Source of the DNA: Phycisphaerales bacterium UBA5793
GTDB taxonomy: Bacteria > Planctomycetota > Phycisphaerae > Phycisphaerales > UBA5793
Direction of reading: 5' to 3'
Length of the DNA stretch: 45,264 bases
Assembly: GCA_002418285.1 (NCBI GenBank)
Contig: DIDT01000004.1
Span: forward strand, 1 to 45,264
Shown: positions 41,214 through 45,264 of the stretch, in pieces
Position numbering within the stretch: position 1 is the stretch's first letter
Layout of the letters: every line of letters begins with the position of its first letter
Translations under genes and position numbers: made by a program
The notes under the pieces: model-generated
What the model was told of the DNA's origin: nothing
The model's input: the letters and a program-made list of their open reading frames with translations, nothing else
Database searches by the model: none

Positions 41214-42892
41214 TGGAACTGCGGCCCTATCAGCGCGCGGCCGTAGACGCGGTCTACGAGTTCCTGCGTCAGCGCGATGACAACCCGTGTGTCGTCATCC
41301 CGACCGCGGGCGGCAAAACCCCGGTCATGGCGACGATCTGCCGCGACGCCGTCACCAACTGGAGTGGTCGCGTTCTGATCCTCGCGCACGTGAAGGAACT
41401 GCTTGAACAGGCGCTCGACAAACTCCGCACGATCGCCGCCGACCTGCCCGTCGGCCTGTACTCGGCCGGACTGCGACGGCGCGAGTTGAACTACGCGATC
41501 ACCATCGCCGGCATCCAATCGATCTACCAGAAGGCGTGCGATCTCGGACCCGTCGACCTGATCATCGTCGATGAGGCCCACCTCATTCCGCCCGACGGCG
41601 AGGGGATGTACCGGCAGTTCATCAATGAGGCGATGGTCGTCAATCCTCGTGTACGTGTCATCGGCCTGACCGCGACGCCATTCCGAATGAAGACGGGGAC
41701 GATCTGCGCTCCGGAACACATCCTCAACGATGTGTGCTTCGAGATCGGTGTGCGCGAACTGATCGTTCAGGGCTACCTCTGCCGACTGCGCACGAAGGCG
41801 GGCCTCGCACGCGCCGACATGAGCAATCTGCACGTCCGGGGTGGCGAGTTCATCGCCGGCGAAGTCGAGGACCTCATGGATGTGGATGATCTCGTGCAGG
41901 CAGCGTGCGCCGAGATCATCGAGCACACCACGAACCGGCGCTCGGTGTTGATCTTCACTTCGGGCGTCCGTCACGGCCAGCATGTCGTCGAAGTCCTCAA
42001 ACAACGCCACGGAGTCGAGTGCGGGTTTGTCGAGGGCAACACACCAGTCCCCGTGCGGACTGCACTCCTCAAGCGATTCAAGTCCGGCGAGTTGAAGTAC
42101 CTGGCGAACGTGAACGTGCTGACGACCGGTTTCGATGCGCCGGGAATCGACTGCGTGGCCATGTTGCGCCCGACACTTTCGCCCGGTTTGTACTACCAGA
42201 TGGTGGGCCGCGGCTTTCGCCTTCACCCTGCAAAGTCTGACTGCCTTGTCCTTGACTTCGGCGGCAACATCCTGCGGCACGGGCCGGTCGATGACCTGCG
42301 CATCAAGGAACCTGGCAAGGGCGAGGGTGAGGCGCCGGCCAAGGAGTGCCCGGACTGCCACGCTCTCATTCACGCCACCTACTCGATCTGTCCAGAATGC
42401 GGGCACGAGTTCCCACCGCCCGAGAAGAACAAGCATGACGCCCGGGCGACCAGCGAGGGCATCCTCTCCGATCAGGTTGCGCAGGCCGAGCACGCAGTGG
42501 ACGGCGTGTCCTACCACGTCCACTACAAACGCAACGACCCGAGTGCCGCGCCCACGATGCGGGTCGAGTATCGCTGCGGTTTCACGACGACATTCTCCGA
42601 GTGGGTGTGTTTCGAGCACACTGGATACGCGCGTCAGAAGGCCGAGCAGTGGTGGCGACGGCGATCGAACGAGCCAGTGCCCGCCAGCGTCGATGAGGCC
42701 GTCGACCTGGCCGACTGCGGCGCACTGGCGCCGACGATTTCGATCACGGTTCAACGCAAGGCCGGTGAGAAGTACGACCGGATTGTCAACCACATCCTCG
42801 GCCCCAAGCCGCTCAACATCGAGAACGAGGAAGACGCCGCGGCAGTCGCCTCAACGTACGGCGGGATTCCTGAAGAGGAGATTCCGTTTTGA
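41213..42892 (+). CDS. Superfamily 2 DEAD/DEAH helicase with zinc ribbon
   Basis: The 559-residue product has helicase motifs I (IPTAGGKT, near 34), II (IIVDEAHLIPP, near 118), III (LTATPFRM), V (TTGFDAPGID) and VI (YYQMVGRGFRLHP), then a four-cysteine ribbon (CPDC...CPEC, about 378-395). A C-terminal domain of about 140 residues follows that is common in phage helicases. It probably remodels DNA at the element's origin. The ATG is inside the preceding stop (TGATG) and the end overlaps the primase TTG. Confidence 0.92.
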   Translation: MELRPYQRAAVDAVYEFLRQRDDNPCVVIPTAGGKTPVMATICRDAVTNWSGRVLILAHVKELLEQALDKLRTIAADLPVGLYSAGLRRRELNYAITIAGIQSIYQKACDLGPVDLIIVDEAHLIPPDGEGMYRQFINEAMVVNPRVRVIGLTATPFRMKTGTICAPEHILNDVCFEIGVRELIVQGYLCRLRTKAGLARADMSNLHVRGGEFIAGEVEDLMDVDDLVQAACAEIIEHTTNRRSVLIFTSGVRHGQHVVEVLKQRHGVECGFVEGNTPVPVRTALLKRFKSGELKYLANVNVLTTGFDAPGIDCVAMLRPTLSPGLYYQMVGRGFRLHPAKSDCLVLDFGGNILRHGPVDDLRIKEPGKGEGEAPAKECPDCHALIHATYSICPECGHEFPPPEKNKHDARATSEGILSDQVAQAEHAVDGVSYHVHYKRNDPSAAPTMRVEYRCGFTTTFSEWVCFEHTGYARQKAEQWWRRRSNEPVPASVDEAVDLADCGALAPTISITVQRKAGEKYDRIVNHILGPKPLNIENEEDAAAVASTYGGIPEEEIPF

Positions 42893-45054
42893 CCGCACCC
42901 GGTTCGACCCTCCTCGACGCCGCCCGCTCGTACACCGCGCGCGGTTATCACGTCGTGCCGATTCCGACGCGGAGCAAGGCGCCGGTGCTCACAGCGTGGC
43001 AGTCGCTGCGTCTCACTGAGGCTGAACTGCCTCAGCATTTCAACTGCGTGGGGAACATCGGCCTGCTGCTCGGTGAGCCCAGTGGGTGGCTCGTGGATGT
43101 CGATCTCGACTGTCCCGAGGCGATCGAACTGGCCCCCCGCTTCCTGCCCCCCACTCTCGCCGTGAGCGGCCGTCTTGGTGCGCCGCACTCGCACTGGTGG
43201 TATATCTGCCAGGGCGCGACCACGAAGAAGCATCACTTCCCCGGCACCAAGCGCATGATTGTCGAGATCCGCAGCACCGGCGCGCAGACCGTCGTCGGTC
43301 CGAGCATTCACCCCTGCGGCGAAACCTACGACTGGTTGACCGGTCAGCCCGCGTCGGTGACGCACGAGGCACTGCGCGCTGCAGTCGATGCGCTTGTCGC
43401 CGCAGTCGTCGAGTGCACCGGCACCTCTCCTGCTGCCCCGCCACAAATCCTCACTCCGACACCGATCGTTTCCGATGATGCGGTGCTGCGGCGCGCAACT
43501 GCGTACCTCGACGCCATGCCGCCGGCCATCTCCGGCCAGGGCGGGCACAGCACGACCTTCGCCGCCGCGACTGCGATGGTGCACGGTTTCTGCCTCGATC
43601 GCGACACGGCATTGCATCTGCTCCTCGAGCGCTACAACCCGCGCTGCGAACCGCCTTGGTCGGAGAAGGAATTGCGCCACAAGGTCGAGGACGCCGCAAC
43701 CAAGCCGCACGATCGTCCACGCGGCTGGCTGCGCGACTCGAACACCGCCACCGATCACAACGACGTCGATCTCGCGGGCATTCTCGGTTCAACCGACGAG
43801 ACCCCTGCGCCAACATCCACCACACCGTCCGATCCCGGCCCGTTGCCCGATCACCTCCTCGATGTCCCCGGCCTCATCGGCGAGGTCATGGAGTTCAATC
43901 GCGCCACCGCGCCGCGCTGGCAACCCTGGCTCGCACTTGCCGCGGCATTGTGCCTCCAGGCCGTGCTCGCGGGCCGCAAAGTGCGCGATGAGCGTGGCAA
44001 CCGCACCAACCTCTACGTCGTGTGTCTCGCAGGTTCGGGCTCGGGCAAGGACAACCCGCGCAAGATCAACACCCGCACCCTCTACCTTGCCGGAGCGCCC
44101 GAATTGGACGGTCAGGGCGAACTCGCCAGCGATGCCGGGCTCGTCGCCGCCGTCGAGTCCCAGCCTGCCATCCTCTTCCAGATCGATGAATTCGGCCGAT
44201 TCCTGCGCACCATCGGGGATCCGAGGCGTTCTCCACACCTTTTCAACATCATCTCCACGCTGATGAAACTCTACTCGTCAGCACACGGCATCTTTAAAGG
44301 TAAGGCGTACGCCGACCCCCGCCGCAACAAGATCGTCGACCAGCCCTGCGTCTCCCTCCTGGCGACGACCGCCTCGGCCCATTTCCGGGAATCCCTGACC
44401 CCCGAAGCCATGAGCGATGGGTTCATGGCCCGGCTGCTCATCTTCGAAAGCGAGGACATGCCGCCGCGGCGGTGGCTGGCGGATCTCAACCCGCCCGAAG
44501 CGATCGTCAGCGCCGCCCGCTGGTGGCACGAGTTCTCACCCGGCGGCAATCTCTCAGGTGAACATCCTCAACCCATCCTCGTCCCCACCACCGACGAAGC
44601 CCGCGCCATCTTCGATGCGCTCGCCGCCCGGGCCGACAGGGAAATGCTCGAACCGCGCGAAGATGTCCGCTCCATCTGGGCGCGTGTCGAGGAGAAAGCC
44701 TGTCGCCTGGCGCTGCTCTACGCCTGCTCGCGCGACCGTGAAAAGCCCGTCGTCGATGAATCTGCGGCGCTCTGGGCGTGCGAGCTGTCGGAACATATGA
44801 GCAGACGTGTTCTTTTCCTCGCCCACCAGTTCGTCTCGCACAGCGAGTTCGATGCTCGGCAGAAGGCCGTGGTGCGGGCGATGCGCGCCGCGGGAGGTCG
44901 CATGACCCGATCCCAACTGTGCCGGGCGACGCAGCATCTCAGCAAGCGCGAACGCGAGGAGGTCATCGACAACCTCCTCGAGACCGAGCGCGTGGCCGAG
45001 ACCATCGAGAAGACCACCGGACGCTCGCGGACGGTGTATGTGCTCACGGAGTGA
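42889..45054 (+). CDS. PrimPol primase-polymerase fused to a DUF3987 helicase-like domain
   Basis: The 721-residue protein is the likely replication initiator. The N-terminal bifunctional primase/polymerase domain has the metal residues D70 and D72 (LVDVDLDCPEA), H102 (APHSHWWY) and VEIRSTGAQTVVGPS. Next is a PriCT-like segment (WSEKELRHKVEDAATKP, about 260-276) and a DUF3987 P-loop ATPase region with AGSGSGKDNP near 382 and an ILFQIDEFGRF segment. The last 80 residues contain a winged-helix-like pattern. TTG 42889 overlaps the helicase stop (TTGA) and no better start exists. Plasmids, satellites and phages use such proteins. Confidence 0.9.
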   Translation: MTAPGSTLLDAARSYTARGYHVVPIPTRSKAPVLTAWQSLRLTEAELPQHFNCVGNIGLLLGEPSGWLVDVDLDCPEAIELAPRFLPPTLAVSGRLGAPHSHWWYICQGATTKKHHFPGTKRMIVEIRSTGAQTVVGPSIHPCGETYDWLTGQPASVTHEALRAAVDALVAAVVECTGTSPAAPPQILTPTPIVSDDAVLRRATAYLDAMPPAISGQGGHSTTFAAATAMVHGFCLDRDTALHLLLERYNPRCEPPWSEKELRHKVEDAATKPHDRPRGWLRDSNTATDHNDVDLAGILGSTDETPAPTSTTPSDPGPLPDHLLDVPGLIGEVMEFNRATAPRWQPWLALAAALCLQAVLAGRKVRDERGNRTNLYVVCLAGSGSGKDNPRKINTRTLYLAGAPELDGQGELASDAGLVAAVESQPAILFQIDEFGRFLRTIGDPRRSPHLFNIISTLMKLYSSAHGIFKGKAYADPRRNKIVDQPCVSLLATTASAHFRESLTPEAMSDGFMARLLIFESEDMPPRRWLADLNPPEAIVSAARWWHEFSPGGNLSGEHPQPILVPTTDEARAIFDALAARADREMLEPREDVRSIWARVEEKACRLALLYACSRDREKPVVDESAALWACELSEHMSRRVLFLAHQFVSHSEFDARQKAVVRAMRAAGGRMTRSQLCRATQHLSKREREEVIDNLLETERVAETIEKTTGRSRTVYVLTE

Positions 45055-45069
45055 CCATGCCGCCCGACC

Positions 45070-45234
45070 CTTCTTTCACTTCTTTCTTCATTCTACGGGG
45101 TGTGTTTAAGCGCAGGTGCGCGCAGAGAAAGAGAGGGATTGAAGAATGAAAGAAGGTAGTAGTACTCTCTCTATGTCTATTTCTTCTCTCGACTTGCGCT
45201 CTCCAACTTCTTTCAGCGCACGGCGCTTCTTTCA
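45070..45234. repeat. Iteron-like CTTCTTTCA motifs after the primase gene
   Basis: CTTCTTTCA occurs at 45070-45078, 45207-45215 and 45226-45234 on the plus strand and inverted at 45147-45155, with a partial copy at 45079-45086. The last two lie within a direct repeat, CTTCTTTCAGCGC, spaced 19 bp. The strand is strongly pyrimidine-rich, unlike its surroundings. An origin of replication, or a binding region for the adjacent PrimPol/helicase, is plausible. The stretch from 45055 to the right edge contains no gene. Confidence 0.5.
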
Positions 45235-45264
45235 GCGCGCCATAGGCGCTTACACGCCGCATAT

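Larger units (their letters stand above)
18516..45264. mobile_element. Integrated mobile element (right end outside window)
   Basis: After the tRNA every gene is accessory: a serine recombinase cassette, a large restriction operon and a phage-like replication module, almost all on the plus strand. The left boundary is set at the end of the tRNA by gene content only, since I did not find a convincing direct repeat of the tRNA 3' end. The replication genes run to within 210 bases of the edge and no structural phage genes are seen, so the element may be a satellite, an integrative plasmid, or a prophage cut by the window. Confidence 0.6.

Noticed and set aside
40997..42793. 598-residue minus-strand frame
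   Set aside because: Antisense shadow of the helicase gene, which has all its motifs on the plus strand.

Overview
The window looks like chromosome from a planctomycete, probably of the Phycisphaerae type. This is inferred from high G+C, a membrane protein ending in a CPxC...CPEC ribbon, RHS proteins carrying dockerin-like calcium repeats, a GRDART-type intergenic repeat, and weak or absent Shine-Dalgarno sites at many starts. No rRNA or taxonomic marker was available, so this is a judgement and not a classification.

Bases 1-5463 are an unstable accessory region read on the minus strand. It holds the start of a possible transposase, two orphan RHS tip proteins whose cores are duplicated, a small membrane-protein gene directly downstream of each tip (candidate immunity genes), and a 21-bp tandem repeat array. 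Bases 5464-18515 are chromosomal backbone: a rhomboid protease, bioD-nnrD, a secreted transglutaminase-like protein divergent from coaE, rho, and an RMD1/DUF155 membrane protein. Next comes a tight four-gene cluster (C39 peptidase-like, RLAN/RimK-type ATP-grasp ligase, GCS2 ligase, N-formylglutamate amidohydrolase-like) facing a class II glutamine amidotransferase. Together these suggest synthesis and turnover of a glutamyl peptide or metabolite. The backbone ends at an initiator tRNA-fMet with a clear promoter.

From about 18516 to the right edge everything looks like an integrated mobile element that continues past the window. It begins with a structured non-coding stretch and an AlbA_2 protein, then a cassette of small ORF, DUF2924 protein, large serine recombinase and HTH protein. 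A PD-(D/E)XK protein then diverges from a nine-gene operon, 24495-35946: hsdM, AlbA_2, hsdS, PIN, CBS plus HEPN-like, EVE-like plus NucS-like nuclease, hsdR, XRE regulator, ImmA/IrrE metallopeptidase. Seven of its eight junctions overlap by four bases. This is a type I restriction-modification system carrying embedded RNase and nuclease partners, and is the leading candidate for an undescribed defence system.

From 36020 on is a phage-like or satellite-like module: two unknown genes, a sigma-like factor, a small protein, a Sak4-type ATPase, a DUF669 protein, a small protein, a DEAD/DEAH helicase and a PrimPol-DUF3987 replication protein. It is followed by repeated CTTCTTTCA motifs that could be a replication origin. 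A 21-nt motif (one mismatch) followed by a strong hairpin occurs in the leaders of both the recombinase cassette and the replication genes, tying the two halves of the element together around the restriction operon.
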